Of a stretch of 64,000 nt of DNA, positions 33,760 to 42,555 are shown in pieces (the first letter of the stretch is position 1; the number at the start of each line of letters is the position of its first letter). A program made the translations under genes and the position numbers. The notes under the pieces were generated by a model. It worked only from the letters and a program-made list of their open reading frames with translations. It made no database searches and was not told the DNA's origin. The DNA is from Mycobacterium sp. DL99 (GTDB lineage: Bacteria > Actinomycetota > Actinomycetes > Mycobacteriales > Mycobacteriaceae): the NCBI RefSeq assembly GCF_004762045.1, contig NZ_SJOM01000007.1:4760874-4824873 (forward strand). Direction: 5' to 3'.

Positions 33760-35002
33760 GCGGTGCGCTGGGCGCCAGCTTCCCGCCGTCCCGAGTCAGC
33801 GCGTAGAGCGCGGCCGCGGATACCAGCCCGATTGCCGTGAGGCCCAGCCACACCAATTCGGCCAGGTCCGCGGCGCGCGCCGCGCCGATCAGCGAGCCGG
33901 TCGCCACGTTGCCCAGCAGGATCCCGACTCCGACGACGGTGTTGTAGAACCCGTAGTGGGTGGCCACCAGCCGATCGCCCGACAGCGCCACGACGGTGTC
34001 CATCTCGAACGGGAACACCGCGGCCGAGCCGAGGGCCAGTAGCGCGGACGAGCCGAGCAGTGCGGCCACCGCGGCGGCGCTACCGAACCGGTCGCCGTCC
34101 GGCACCACGGCCATCGGGACGAAGGCCGCCGCCAGCACCAGCAGACCCACTACCAGGCTGCGGCGCGGGCCCCAGCGGTCGGAGAACCACCGCGTGATGC
34201 GCAACTGGCCGCCCACCGCGATCAGGCCGGACACCACGAACACGGCTGCCACCAGTGCCGTTTCGTTCCCGGGCCGCAGCGCCGCAGCCTGTAGCGGCAA
34301 CGCCAGATAGACCTGGAAGGACAGCACGTAGGAGCCGATCATCGCCAGCGCGAACAACACGAACCCGCGGTTGGCGATGACGCTGCGCCAGTCGTCGAGT
34401 ACCGAACTCCGCTCGGTGACCGGTTCGGGGCGGTGCCGCGGCAGAGCGAGCAGCTGGGCCACGGTCAGCACCGCGAAGACTCCGGCCGCTGCAGCGGCGG
34501 TCACCCGGAAATCGAAGGCCAGCAACGCCATTCCCGCCAGCGGGCCCAGCAGGATCCCGGCCTGGTAGAACACGTTGAACGTGGCGAAGGCCTCGAGCCG
34601 CCGGTCACCGGCGTCGGCGGCCAGATAGGCCCGCACCGCGGGATTGAACAGCGCTCCGGCGAAACCTGTTGCCGCCGAGGCGATCAGCATCGCCGGCAGG
34701 GAATCCGCGACGACGAGCAGACCGAACCCCGCAGTGCGCAACAGACACCCGGCGACGATCAGCGGCTTGTAGCCCAGCCGGTCGGCCAGGGTGCCGCCGA
34801 CGATGAACATGCCCTGCTGCGAGAAGTTGCGCACTCCCAGCACCAGGCCCACCGCCCACGCCGCCAGACCGAGCGGCCCGGCGAGGTAGCCGGCCAGGTA
34901 CGGCATCAACATGTAGAAGCCGAGATTGATGCCGAACTGGTTGACCATCAGCAGCCGGCTCGGCAGGTCGAAACTGCGGAACTGAGTGATGAGTCCGCTC
35001 AT
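33740..35002 (-). CDS. MFS transporter of the lpqS-cysK2 operon
   Basis: The 420-residue major facilitator protein has 12 hydrophobic helices and the loop 2-3 signature GGTLADRLGYKPL. It follows cysK2 with an ATGA overlap, the order seen in the M. tuberculosis copper-responsive lpqS-cysK2-Rv0849 operon. As I recall, Rv0849 is a predicted drug or metal efflux MFS. Substrate cannot be read here. Its 3' end overlaps the convergent AIM24 gene by 20 bp. Confidence 0.78.
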   Translation of the reverse strand: MSGLITQFRSFDLPSRLLMVNQFGINLGFYMLMPYLAGYLAGPLGLAAWAVGLVLGVRNFSQQGMFIVGGTLADRLGYKPLIVAGCLLRTAGFGLLVVADSLPAMLIASAATGFAGALFNPAVRAYLAADAGDRRLEAFATFNVFYQAGILLGPLAGMALLAFDFRVTAAAAAGVFAVLTVAQLLALPRHRPEPVTERSSVLDDWRSVIANRGFVLFALAMIGSYVLSFQVYLALPLQAAALRPGNETALVAAVFVVSGLIAVGGQLRITRWFSDRWGPRRSLVVGLLVLAAAFVPMAVVPDGDRFGSAAAVAALLGSSALLALGSAAVFPFEMDTVVALSGDRLVATHYGFYNTVVGVGILLGNVATGSLIGAARAADLAELVWLGLTAIGLVSAAALYALTRDGGKLAPSAPLTASEP

Positions 35003-36087
35003 CGAGCCACCACCGTGGGGTCGACGACCGTCTCGCAGCGGGTCCAGGTCTGCACCACGCGGTCGGCGTGGTTGGCGATCGTCTCCGGTTCATCGGCAGG
35101 TTGGTGATCGAGCAGACCCAGTTCACGGCAGTAGTCGTCGTTGTACACAGTGTCGAAGTAGCGCTGCGGGCCGTCGGGGAACACCGCGGCAATCGTGGTG
35201 CCGGCCGGGTGGTTTCGGGCTGCCCAGCCGGCGACCAGACCGACTGCCCCGACGCTCCAGCCCCCACTCGCGTAGTACGTCGACGCCAGCGTCCGGGCGG
35301 CCCACACCGCGTCGGCCGGTGCGACCCAGTGCACCTCGTCGAACGCGGCGTAATCCACGTTGCGGGGATAGATACTCGAACCGAGGCCCCGCATGACGCG
35401 GGTCGCGGCAGGTTGGCCGAAGATCGTCGAGCCGATGGTGTCGACCCCGATCAGGCGCAGATCCGGGTTGAACTCCCGCAGCACCCGCGCCACCCCGGCC
35501 GAATGCCCGCCGGTGCCGACAGAGCAGACCAGCACGTCGACATGACCGATCTGGGCATTGAGTTCCAGCGCCAGCGGCCGGTAGGCCTCGACGTTGTCCG
35601 GGTTGTTGTACTGGTCCGGGTACCAGGCGTTTTCATCGGTTGCGAGCAGGTCGGCCACCCGGTCCCGCCGGGCCTGCTGCCAGCCCCCGGTGGGATGCGG
35701 TTCGGTCACCATCGATACCTGGGCACCGTAGGCGGTCAACATGCGCTCGATGATGGGTTCCAGACCCGGATCGGTCACCAGGGTCACCGGGTGGTGGTAG
35801 ATCGTGCCGGCGAATGCCAGCCCCAGGCCCAATGTGCCACTGGTTGATTCGATGATGCGGCCACCTGGTTTCAGATCGCCGCGGGCCCGGGCCTGCTCGA
35901 CCATGTGCATGGCGGGCCGGTCCTTCATGCCGCCGGGGTTGAAACCTTCGAGTTTCGCCCAGAATCCGCGCCCGGCGTCGGCGAACGGAGTGGACACCCA
36001 CAGGGTGGGAGTGTGACCGACCATGGTGTTGGGACCATGGTTTCGGCGCAGGATGTGGAATGAACGGGTGGACAGGGCATGGTTCAT
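34999..36087 (-). CDS. cysK2: CysK2-like PLP-dependent cysteine synthase
   Basis: The 362-residue protein has the cysteine synthase/CBS fold: the PLP Lys in FNPGGMKDRPAMHM, the substrate loop ESTSGTLGLGLAFAG, and the phosphate loop VGTGGHSAG. The MKDR context of the Lys is typical of CysK2 rather than CysK1. M. tuberculosis CysK2 makes S-sulfocysteine from O-phosphoserine and thiosulfate. It is followed by the MFS gene with an ATGA overlap and preceded, after a 100-bp gap, by lpqS. That arrangement matches the copper-induced lpqS operon known in M. tuberculosis. Confidence 0.82.
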   Translation of the reverse strand: MNHALSTRSFHILRRNHGPNTMVGHTPTLWVSTPFADAGRGFWAKLEGFNPGGMKDRPAMHMVEQARARGDLKPGGRIIESTSGTLGLGLAFAGTIYHHPVTLVTDPGLEPIIERMLTAYGAQVSMVTEPHPTGGWQQARRDRVADLLATDENAWYPDQYNNPDNVEAYRPLALELNAQIGHVDVLVCSVGTGGHSAGVARVLREFNPDLRLIGVDTIGSTIFGQPAATRVMRGLGSSIYPRNVDYAAFDEVHWVAPADAVWAARTLASTYYASGGWSVGAVGLVAGWAARNHPAGTTIAAVFPDGPQRYFDTVYNDDYCRELGLLDHQPADEPETIANHADRVVQTWTRCETVVDPTVVAR

Positions 36088-36186
36088 GGATTTGCCGTTT
36101 CTGTATCCGCCGCGGCCGCGCGCGGCAACTGACCTGGACAGCGTTGGGGCAACGGCGCATCGAGCGCCGGCACCCCCGCCGGCAGA

Positions 36187-36579
36187 TCAGCGGCGTGCGA
36201 TACAGATCCGGGTCAGAAGTTCCTGTCCGGCGAGGAGGACACCGTGTCGGCCGGGTGGACCTCGCTGCGCGCGCACCGCGGCGCACGCGCACACCACCGC
36301 ACAGCCGAGGACGAGCGCCACAACCGAAAGCGCTGCGGGGGTAACGGAGGGCCTGGGCAGAACGGCGGCGGTGAAGCCATCCGGCATGTGTGCAGGCGAA
36401 CCATCACTGACGTGCGGGTGGTCCAGCATCATCAGATCGGCGCCCTCGCCGATCGCTGCCGAGACCGCGTGCGGCAGATGCGTCGGGTGGTCGTGGCTCG
36501 TCGCCTGCCACTGCCCGGTGAGTACCCCGGCCCACAAGACAATCGCCATCATGGCTGCCAGCCGTGACAGTGAGTGCAT
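36187..36579 (-). CDS. lpqS: LpqS-like exported protein
   Basis: This 130-residue protein starts at ATG 36579 with a hydrophobic segment (MMAIVLWAGVLTG), then a His/Asp-rich region (HDHPTHLPHAV and HPHVSD), a second hydrophobic stretch, and ends in GQELLTRICIARR. That C-terminal motif is the diagnostic part: LpqS ends in an almost identical GQDLLTR..C.ARR. This copy has no lipobox Cys, so it may be anchored by its helix rather than lipidated. In M. tuberculosis lpqS belongs to the RicR copper regulon, and it is followed here by cysK2 and an MFS gene. Confidence 0.7.
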   Translation of the reverse strand: MHSLSRLAAMMAIVLWAGVLTGQWQATSHDHPTHLPHAVSAAIGEGADLMMLDHPHVSDGSPAHMPDGFTAAVLPRPSVTPAALSVVALVLGCAVVCACAAVRAQRGPPGRHGVLLAGQELLTRICIARR

Positions 36580-36679
36580 GCGAGAGCTGCGCGATATCAC
36601 GATGTTTCCAACTGTAACCACGCGATACCCACGATTCCGGTTGTGCGTGAATCGAATCCAGCCTGTGATTGATCCGCGA

Positions 36680-38896
36680 TCATCGGAATCGTCTCAGCCG
36701 CAGGCTGTTACTGACCACGAACACCGAGGAGAACGCCATCGCGGCGCCGGCCAACATGGGGTTGAGCAGTCCGGCTGCGGCCAGAGGCAACGCGGCGACG
36801 TTGTAGGCGAATGCCCAGAACAGGTTGCCCTTGATCGTGGCCAGCGTGCGCCGGGACAACCGGATGGCATCTGCGGCCGCCCGCAGATCACCGCGGACCA
36901 AGGTCAGGTCACTGGCCTCGATCGCCACATCGGTACCGGTCCCCATGGCCAGGCCGAGGTCGGCCTGGGCCAGCGCCGCGGCGTCGTTGACACCGTCGCC
37001 GACCATGGCCACCACCCGGCCCTCGTCCTGCAGGCGTTTGATCACATCGACCTTGTCCTGCGGCAGGACCTCGGCGTATACCTCTTGCACACCAACCTGT
37101 TCGGCGATCGCGTGCGCTGCCGCCTCGTTGTCGCCGGTCAGCATGATCGGCTCCAGACCGAGGGCACGCAGCTGCCCGATCGCCTCCTCCGAGGTGGGCT
37201 TGACCGAGTCCGCGACCACCAGCACCGCGCGCGCCTGCCCGTCCCACCCCACGGCAATCGCCGTGCGGCCCAGCGCCTGAGCCTCGCGCATCGCGGCATC
37301 CAACTCCTGGGGCAACTGTTGCGACCAGTCGGCCAGCAGCTGACGCCGGCCCACCACCAGGGCATGGCCGTCGACGACGCCCTGCACCCCGAGGCCCGCC
37401 AAGTTGGTGAAATCTTCCACCGGGGGCAGGTCCCCGACCTTCTCGCGGGCGCCCTTGGCGATGGCCCGCGCGATCGGATGCTCGGAGCCGTCCTCGACCG
37501 CACCGGCCAGCCGCAGCACCTCGGCGGGATCCTCTCCGGGCGCGGTGAACACGTCGAGCAGCGTCATCGCCCCGGTGGTCACCGTCCCGGTCTTGTCCAG
37601 CACCACGGTGTCCACGCGACGGGTCGACTCCAGCACCTCGGGCCCCTTGATCAGGATGCCGAGCTGGGCACCGCGGCCCGTGCCGACCAACAGCGCCGTC
37701 GGTGTGGCCAGGCCCAGCGCACACGGGCAGGCGATGATCAACACCGCCACCGCGGCGGTGAAGGCCGCCGCCACCGATCCGCCGGTGCCCATCCAGAAAC
37801 CCAAGGTTCCCACCGCGAGCGCGATGACGATCGGCACGAACACCGCGGAAACCTTGTCGGCCAGGCGTTGTGCCTGCGCCTTGCCCGATTGCGCATCCTC
37901 GACCAACCGGGCCATCTGGGCCAGCTGGGTGTCGGATCCGATTCGCTTGGCCCGCACCACGAGCCGACCGCCGACGTTGACCGTCGCGCCGACCACCTGG
38001 TCTCCCGGGGCGACTTCGACCGGCACCGATTCGCCCGTGAGCATCGAGGCATCCACCGCTGACGAACCGTCGACCACCTCTCCGTCGGTGGCGATCTTCT
38101 CGCCAGGCCGGACCACGAACTCGTCATCTATGGCCAGCGACTCGATCGGAATGCGTTGTTCCACACCGTTTCGCAGCACCGCGACGTCCTTGGCGCCGAG
38201 CTCGAGCAACGCGCGCAACGCCGCCCCGGCACGCCGCTTGGATCGCGCCTCGAAATACCGGCCGGCCAGGATGAAGGTGGTGACTCCCGCGGCGACTTCC
38301 AGGTAGATGTTGCCGGTGCCGTCCGATTGAGAGATCGACAGCGAGAACGGATGCGTCATACCCGGCATTCCGGCGGTACCCCAGAACAGCGCGTACAGCG
38401 ACCAGCCGAACGCCGCGATGGTGCCCATCGAGATGAGCGTGTCCATGGTGGCGGTGCCGTGGCGCAGGTTGCTCCAGGCGGCCCGGTGGAACGGCAGCGC
38501 GCCCCACACCACGACCGGCGCGGCCAAGGTCAACGAGAGCCACTGCCAGTTGGTGAACTGCAGCGCCGGGACCATCGCCATGGCCACCACCGGGATGGTC
38601 AGCACCGCCGACACGATCAGCCGGGTGCGCAACGCGACGGTCGGATCGCCTTCGACATGGCTCCCACCCGGTTCGGTGGCGGGCAGTTGTGCTGTGTAGC
38701 CCGCGGATTCGACGACCTCGATCAGCTGCTCGGGCGTCACCTCACCCGCTACGTCGACGGTGGCCTTCTCGGTGGCGAAGTTCACCGTCGCGGTGACGCC
38801 GTCCAGATGGTTGAGCTTCCGCTCGATACGTCCGGCGCACGAGGCACACGTCATCCCGCCGATCTCGAGTACGACGTGTCCGGTGGCGGTGCTCAC
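36680..38896 (-). CDS. copA: P1B-type copper-exporting ATPase
   Basis: The 738-residue protein starts with a metal-binding domain (GGMTCASCAGR, Cys17 and Cys20). It has eight membrane helices, the CPC metal-binding motif (ACPCALGL), phosphorylated Asp in DKTGT, the HP motif (SEHPIAR), GDGVNDAAAL and a terminal YN..MAFSSV..NSLRL. The CPC with YN and MxxSS is the Cu+ ATPase signature. It pumps Cu+ out of the cytoplasm. The GTG start overlaps the upstream His-rich gene by 4 bp, so copZ, that gene and this one form one operon. Confidence 0.9.
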   Translation of the reverse strand: MSTATGHVVLEIGGMTCASCAGRIERKLNHLDGVTATVNFATEKATVDVAGEVTPEQLIEVVESAGYTAQLPATEPGGSHVEGDPTVALRTRLIVSAVLTIPVVAMAMVPALQFTNWQWLSLTLAAPVVVWGALPFHRAAWSNLRHGTATMDTLISMGTIAAFGWSLYALFWGTAGMPGMTHPFSLSISQSDGTGNIYLEVAAGVTTFILAGRYFEARSKRRAGAALRALLELGAKDVAVLRNGVEQRIPIESLAIDDEFVVRPGEKIATDGEVVDGSSAVDASMLTGESVPVEVAPGDQVVGATVNVGGRLVVRAKRIGSDTQLAQMARLVEDAQSGKAQAQRLADKVSAVFVPIVIALAVGTLGFWMGTGGSVAAAFTAAVAVLIIACPCALGLATPTALLVGTGRGAQLGILIKGPEVLESTRRVDTVVLDKTGTVTTGAMTLLDVFTAPGEDPAEVLRLAGAVEDGSEHPIARAIAKGAREKVGDLPPVEDFTNLAGLGVQGVVDGHALVVGRRQLLADWSQQLPQELDAAMREAQALGRTAIAVGWDGQARAVLVVADSVKPTSEEAIGQLRALGLEPIMLTGDNEAAAHAIAEQVGVQEVYAEVLPQDKVDVIKRLQDEGRVVAMVGDGVNDAAALAQADLGLAMGTGTDVAIEASDLTLVRGDLRAAADAIRLSRRTLATIKGNLFWAFAYNVAALPLAAAGLLNPMLAGAAMAFSSVFVVSNSLRLRRFR

Positions 38897-39720
38897 GGTG
38901 TCCCCTCAACGGTGAATTCGGCGGTGTGCACCGCATCGCGGTGCTTGAAGTCCAGGAACAGCCGGTACTCACCGGCACTGGGAAGCGTGGTGTGGAACGC
39001 GATCTGCGGACCGGGCGCGGTGGACGGGTCGGCCGCATCGCTCATCGGATGGACGTGCAGGTAGGCCAGATCCGACGCACGCACCGCGACCAGATGCCCG
39101 TAGGCGCCCAGGTACGGCTGCAGATCGGTGACCGGCTTGCCGTCGCGGCTGACCGATAGCGTCAACTCCGATGGTTGCCCCGCCCTGGTCACCCCGGCGA
39201 GTGAGACGGTGTAACCGTCGACCGTCGCAGTGGTGGCAGGTGCAGGCAGCGGCTGCGGCTGGTACTTCCCGGCAACGGCCATGTCCGCGTCGAGCGTGAC
39301 CGCACGACCGTCGGCCGGCACGAAGTCGGCGAATACCCGATAGTCGCCGGGCTCGGTCAGATCCAGCGGAACGCTCCAGGTGCCGGAATCGTCGAGTACG
39401 GGATGCACATGCTGGTAGTCGGCGAGATCGCGGCGCACCACGATCAGATGCAGCAGCTTTTCGTGGCTCTCGATGTAGTCGGTCACCGGGGCGCCGGAGC
39501 CGTCGACGATGCGGAACCGCATCGGTACCTCGGTGCCGGACGGCAGCGCAGTCTCATCGAGTTGCAGCGTGTACCCCGCCCCATGGGCTGAACCGTGGCC
39601 GGCGTCGTGGCCTTCGGCGGGGACACTGCTCGGCGTGACCGCAGAACCGATCCCGAAGGACACGGCGAAAACCACGACGAGTCCGACAACGAACCCGATG
39701 AGCTTCTGCGGCGCACTCAT
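38893..39720 (-). CDS. His-rich membrane-anchored copper-island protein
   Basis: The 275-residue protein has an N-terminal membrane segment (about residues 7-28), a His/Gly stretch (EGHDAGHGSAHG), and two similar extracytoplasmic repeats: HLIVVRRDLADYQHVHP and HLVAVRASDLAYLHVHP. The repeated HxxHP-type element makes a metal-binding role likely. It sits between copZ and the copper ATPase, with an overlap of 4 bp with the ATPase. No enzyme motif was seen. A periplasmic metal chaperone or binding protein is the best inference. Confidence 0.7.
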   Translation of the reverse strand: MSAPQKLIGFVVGLVVVFAVSFGIGSAVTPSSVPAEGHDAGHGSAHGAGYTLQLDETALPSGTEVPMRFRIVDGSGAPVTDYIESHEKLLHLIVVRRDLADYQHVHPVLDDSGTWSVPLDLTEPGDYRVFADFVPADGRAVTLDADMAVAGKYQPQPLPAPATTATVDGYTVSLAGVTRAGQPSELTLSVSRDGKPVTDLQPYLGAYGHLVAVRASDLAYLHVHPMSDAADPSTAPGPQIAFHTTLPSAGEYRLFLDFKHRDAVHTAEFTVEGTP

Positions 39721-39733
39721 GATCTACCCCTGC

Positions 39734-39940
39734 TCAACCCGCGACGGCGTAGCCGGCCTCGGCGACCGCGTCGCTGATGGCGGACGGATCGAGCTGACTG
39801 TCACTGTCGATGGTCACCAGCCCGGTCGACAGGTCGACCTCGACGGTGCGCACGCCGGGAAGGCCGCCGACCTCTTCACGCACCGACGTGACGCAATGCC
39901 CGCAGGTCATCCCGGTGACGGTGACAGTCTGGGTACTCAT
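39734..39940 (-). CDS. copZ: CopZ-like copper chaperone
   Basis: The 68-residue heavy-metal-associated domain protein has the MTCGHC metal-binding motif (Cys13, Cys16). It is the first gene of the operon with the His-rich protein and the Cu-ATPase, and delivers Cu+ to the ATPase. CCTCCT on the plus strand (AGGAGG for the gene) stands 7 bp before the ATG. The promoter lies directly over the CsoR/RicR-type operator at 39981, so it is expected to be copper-induced. Confidence 0.9.
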   Translation of the reverse strand: MSTQTVTVTGMTCGHCVTSVREEVGGLPGVRTVEVDLSTGLVTIDSDSQLDPSAISDAVAEAGYAVAG

Positions 39941-39961
39941 ACAGTTTCCTCCTGAACCGGA

Positions 39962-39978
39962 TTCGATATCGCTTCATA
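39962..39978. promoter_or_regulatory. 11-bp direct repeat, possible response-regulator site
   Basis: TTCGAT at 39962 is followed exactly 11 bp later by TTCATA (39973), the spacing used by OmpR/PhoB-family regulators. It overlaps the copZ -10/start region and lies at the -35 region of the divergent response regulator. A closer copy of the repeat lies upstream of the DUF305 gene at 42556. Confidence 0.5.
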
Positions 39979-39980
39979 CT

Positions 39981-39997
39981 ATACCCCCCTAGGGTAT
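39981..39997. promoter_or_regulatory. CsoR/RicR-type copper operator
   Basis: ATACCC-CCCTA-GGGTAT is an inverted repeat with the TACCC-N5-GGGTA core typical of Cu(I) repressors CsoR/RicR. It overlaps TATAGT (39978-39983, minus strand), a strong -10 for copZ, and the TATGAA -10 of the divergent response regulator (39995-40000). One repressor could therefore block both promoters. Confidence 0.8.
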
Positions 39998-40006
39998 GAA
40001 AATCCT

Positions 40007-40756
40007 ATGTCCCCTACCTCACTCCTGCACTATGGGCTGATGGAGCACATTCCGGGCGGCTACCGGGCCCTGGTGGTCGACGACGAAGCGCCACTCGCCG
40101 AGGTCATCGCCAGCTATCTGACCCGCGAACAGTTCGAGGTCACCCTCGCCCACGACGGGTCCGAGGCACTGCGACTGGCCCGTGAGGTCGACCCCGACGT
40201 AGTGGTCCTCGACCTCGGCCTGCCGGGTATCGACGGCGTGGAAGTCTGCCGATCGCTGCGCACGTTCTCCGATGCCTACGTGGTGATGCTGACCGCCCGC
40301 GACACCGAGATGGACACCATCGTCGGCCTGTCGGTGGGCGCCGACGACTACATGACCAAACCGTTCAGCCCGCGGGAACTGGTGGCCAGGATCCGGGCCA
40401 TGCTGCGCCGCCCGCGCGTCTCCTCCCCCGCCGCGACCGACGGCCGGGTGTTCGGCGCGCTGCGTATCGACGTCAATGGCCGCCAGGTGTTCCTCGATGA
40501 CGATCCGATCATGCTGACGCGCACCGAATTCGACGTGCTCGCCGCGCTCTCGGCCCGCCCCGGGGTGGCGCTCAGCCGTCGCCAGATCCTCGAATCCGTC
40601 TGGGAGACCACCTACGTCGGCAACGAACACCTCGTCGACGTCCATATCGGTCACCTCCGCCGCAAACTCGGCGACGACCCTGCCGATCCGCTGTACGTGA
40701 TGACGGTGCGCGGGGTCGGATACCGAATGGGTACCGGGCAGGACGGCCAACGGTGA
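40007..40756 (+). CDS. OmpR-family response regulator of the copper island
   Basis: The 249-residue regulator has an acid pocket at Asp25/Asp26, phospho-acceptor Asp69 (VVVLDLGLP) and Lys118 (TKPFSP), then a winged-helix effector ending VRGVGYRM. It is divergent from copZ and shares the CsoR-type operator region. A kinase follows with a GTGA overlap. The ATG at 40007 is 6 bp after TATGAA; an in-frame ATG at 40040 is possible. Sequence alone does not prove a copper role; neighbourhood and the operator suggest a CusR/CopR-like regulator. Confidence 0.85.
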   Translation: MSPTSLLHYGLMEHIPGGYRALVVDDEAPLAEVIASYLTREQFEVTLAHDGSEALRLAREVDPDVVVLDLGLPGIDGVEVCRSLRTFSDAYVVMLTARDTEMDTIVGLSVGADDYMTKPFSPRELVARIRAMLRRPRVSSPAATDGRVFGALRIDVNGRQVFLDDDPIMLTRTEFDVLAALSARPGVALSRRQILESVWETTYVGNEHLVDVHIGHLRRKLGDDPADPLYVMTVRGVGYRMGTGQDGQR

Positions 40757-41841
40757 GCGTCGGCCTGCGCACCCGACTGCTCTCGGCCCAGGCCCTGGTG
40801 CTCGTCGCCGGAGCAGGCACCACCGGACTGGTGGCCGCCATCGTCGGTCCGCCGTTGTTCCGCGAACATCTGCACCGCGCAGGGGTATCCGGCGACTCGG
40901 CCGAGCAGATGCACGCCGAAGAGGCCTATGTCTATGCCACGGTGATCTCGGTCGGGGTGGCGTCGTGCGTCGCCATACTGGCAGCCCTGATCGTCACCTG
41001 GTATTTCGGCAGGCGTCTGCAGAAGTCGCTGACCCAGGTGTCGCAGGCCGCCACGGCCATCGCCGACGGCCACTACGACTCGCGGGTTCCGCCGGCCCAT
41101 CTCGGTGACGAGTTCGACTCCCTGGCGAGTTCTTTCAATCAGATGGCCGGGCGATTGGAGGCCGTCGACGCCAGCCGCCGCAGGTTGTTCAGCGATCTTG
41201 CCCATGAGATCCGGACTCCGGTTTCGGTACTGGAGGCCTACTTCGAGGCCATCGAGGACGGCGTGAGAGCTCTTGACCCCGAGACCGTTTCGATGTTGCG
41301 CCAGCAGACCCACCGCCTGGTCCGGTTTGCCGACGACGCCGGCGCCCTGGCCAAGGCAGAGGAAAGCCCCACCACGGTCACCCCGGTCCCCGTGGCGACG
41401 GACACCCTGGTGGCCGCCGCGGTCGCCGCGGCCCAGGACCGGTTCGACGACAAGGGGGTGACGCTGAGTTGGCGGGCGGACGAGAGCCTGCCGTCGCTGT
41501 GGGCCGACCCGCACCGGCTGGCCCAGATCCTGGGCAATCTGCTCGACAACGCGCTGCGACACACCCCGACCGGGGGCCGGGTGACGATCGATGCCGGCAC
41601 GGCCGCCGACAGGAGCGTCATGCTGACGGTGGCCGATACCGGCGAGGGCATCCCCGCCGAGCATCTGCCCCATGTCTTCGAACGGTTCTACCGGGCCGAC
41701 GCCGCACGCGACCGCGACCACGGCGGGTCCGGTATCGGACTGGCGATCGTGAAGGCCCTGGTCGAAGCGCACCGCGGCCGCATCAGCGTCAGCAGTTCGG
41801 GCGCTGGGACCACCTTCACGATCATCCTGCCGACCGGTTAG
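40753..41841 (+). CDS. Sensor histidine kinase of the copper island
   Basis: The 362-residue kinase has two transmembrane segments (about 13-35 and 62-84) around a short extracytoplasmic loop rich in His, Met and acidic residues (LFREHLHRAG..EQMHAEE), then HAMP, H-box LFSDLAHEIRTP with His151, and the N, DTGEGIP and GSGIGLAI ATPase motifs. The loop composition fits metal sensing. The GTG start overlaps the regulator stop. The stop interlocks with that of the convergent DUF305 gene through TTAG (41838-41841). Confidence 0.85.
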   Translation: MSVGLRTRLLSAQALVLVAGAGTTGLVAAIVGPPLFREHLHRAGVSGDSAEQMHAEEAYVYATVISVGVASCVAILAALIVTWYFGRRLQKSLTQVSQAATAIADGHYDSRVPPAHLGDEFDSLASSFNQMAGRLEAVDASRRRLFSDLAHEIRTPVSVLEAYFEAIEDGVRALDPETVSMLRQQTHRLVRFADDAGALAKAEESPTTVTPVPVATDTLVAAAVAAAQDRFDDKGVTLSWRADESLPSLWADPHRLAQILGNLLDNALRHTPTGGRVTIDAGTAADRSVMLTVADTGEGIPAEHLPHVFERFYRADAARDRDHGGSGIGLAIVKALVEAHRGRISVSSSGAGTTFTIILPTG

Positions 41842-42512
41842 AGCGAACCCAGGATCTGGCGCATGGTGTCGATCTCCGCCTGCTGCGTTTTCACGATGGT
41901 GTGGGCCATCTCAACCGCAGCGGGGTAACGACCATCCTTGATCTCATCCTGCGCCATGGTGATCGCGCCCTCGTGATGAGCGATCATGTGCGTCAGGTAC
42001 AGCTTGGCCGCCTCGACGCCCTGGGCGTTGCGCAGCGCGGTCATATCGGTGTCCGACACCATGCCCTGCATGGCGGGCATGCCACCCTGACCCATATTTC
42101 CGTGGCCCATGTCGCCGTGGCCCATGTTTCCGTGGCCCTGCTCCGGCATCGGCGGCATGGGGGGCATCGGGGGGTTGCCCCACTGCTTCAGCCAGCCCTG
42201 CATCTGCTCGATCTCCGGGGCCTGGGCACCCTTGATCTGGGTGGCCAGATCAGTCACCCGCGCATCGATGCCCTGCTTGGCCAGCAGCACATCGCTCATC
42301 TCGACCGCCTGCTGGTGGTGCGGAATCATGTGCTGGGCGAACATCACGTCGGCATCGTTGTGAGCCTCGCCGGCGACCGGTGAGCTCGCTGCCGCCGAGG
42401 TGCTCTGGGTGTTCGTCATCGGCTCGGCAGTCCGGTCAGCCTGGTCATTGCTACAGCCGGCCACCAGGGCCGCCGCGACCACCGCGCCGGCGCTCAGCAT
42501 CATCAGTTTCAT
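41838..42512 (-). CDS. DUF305 Met/His-rich lipoprotein
   Basis: The 224-residue DUF305 protein has a lipobox ending VAGC (Cys20) and HMIPHH (61-66) and HMIAHH (175-180) motifs typical of the family. A long Met/His/Gly/Pro insert (114-151) contains repeated GHGNM/GHGDM units. Such Met/His runs bind copper, so a periplasmic copper-binding role is likely. The adjacent start is GTG 42515 or ATG 42512; the lipoprotein signal fits both. Its promoter carries an 11-bp direct repeat also seen in the copZ promoter. Confidence 0.82.
   Translation of the reverse strand: MKLMMLSAGAVVAAALVAGCSNDQADRTAEPMTNTQSTSAAASSPVAGEAHNDADVMFAQHMIPHHQQAVEMSDVLLAKQGIDARVTDLATQIKGAQAPEIEQMQGWLKQWGNPPMPPMPPMPEQGHGNMGHGDMGHGNMGQGGMPAMQGMVSDTDMTALRNAQGVEAAKLYLTHMIAHHEGAITMAQDEIKDGRYPAAVEMAHTIVKTQQAEIDTMRQILGSL
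42091..42135. repeat. Three 15-bp tandem repeats coding GHGNM units
   Basis: Units CCCATATTTCCGTGG, CCCATGTCGCCGTGG and CCCATGTTTCCGTGG are in tandem on the plus strand and encode the Gly-His-Gly-Asn/Asp-Met repeats of the DUF305 lipoprotein. Confidence 0.85.
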
Positions 42513-42555
42513 CACATCTCAAGCGTCCCGAGACTCGATGTGGCTGCTCTAGTGG

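Noticed and set aside
42091..42135. Short tandem repeats that could be mistaken for a CRISPR array
   Set aside because: Units are 15 bp with no spacers and code for Gly-His-Gly-Asn/Asp-Met in the DUF305 lipoprotein.
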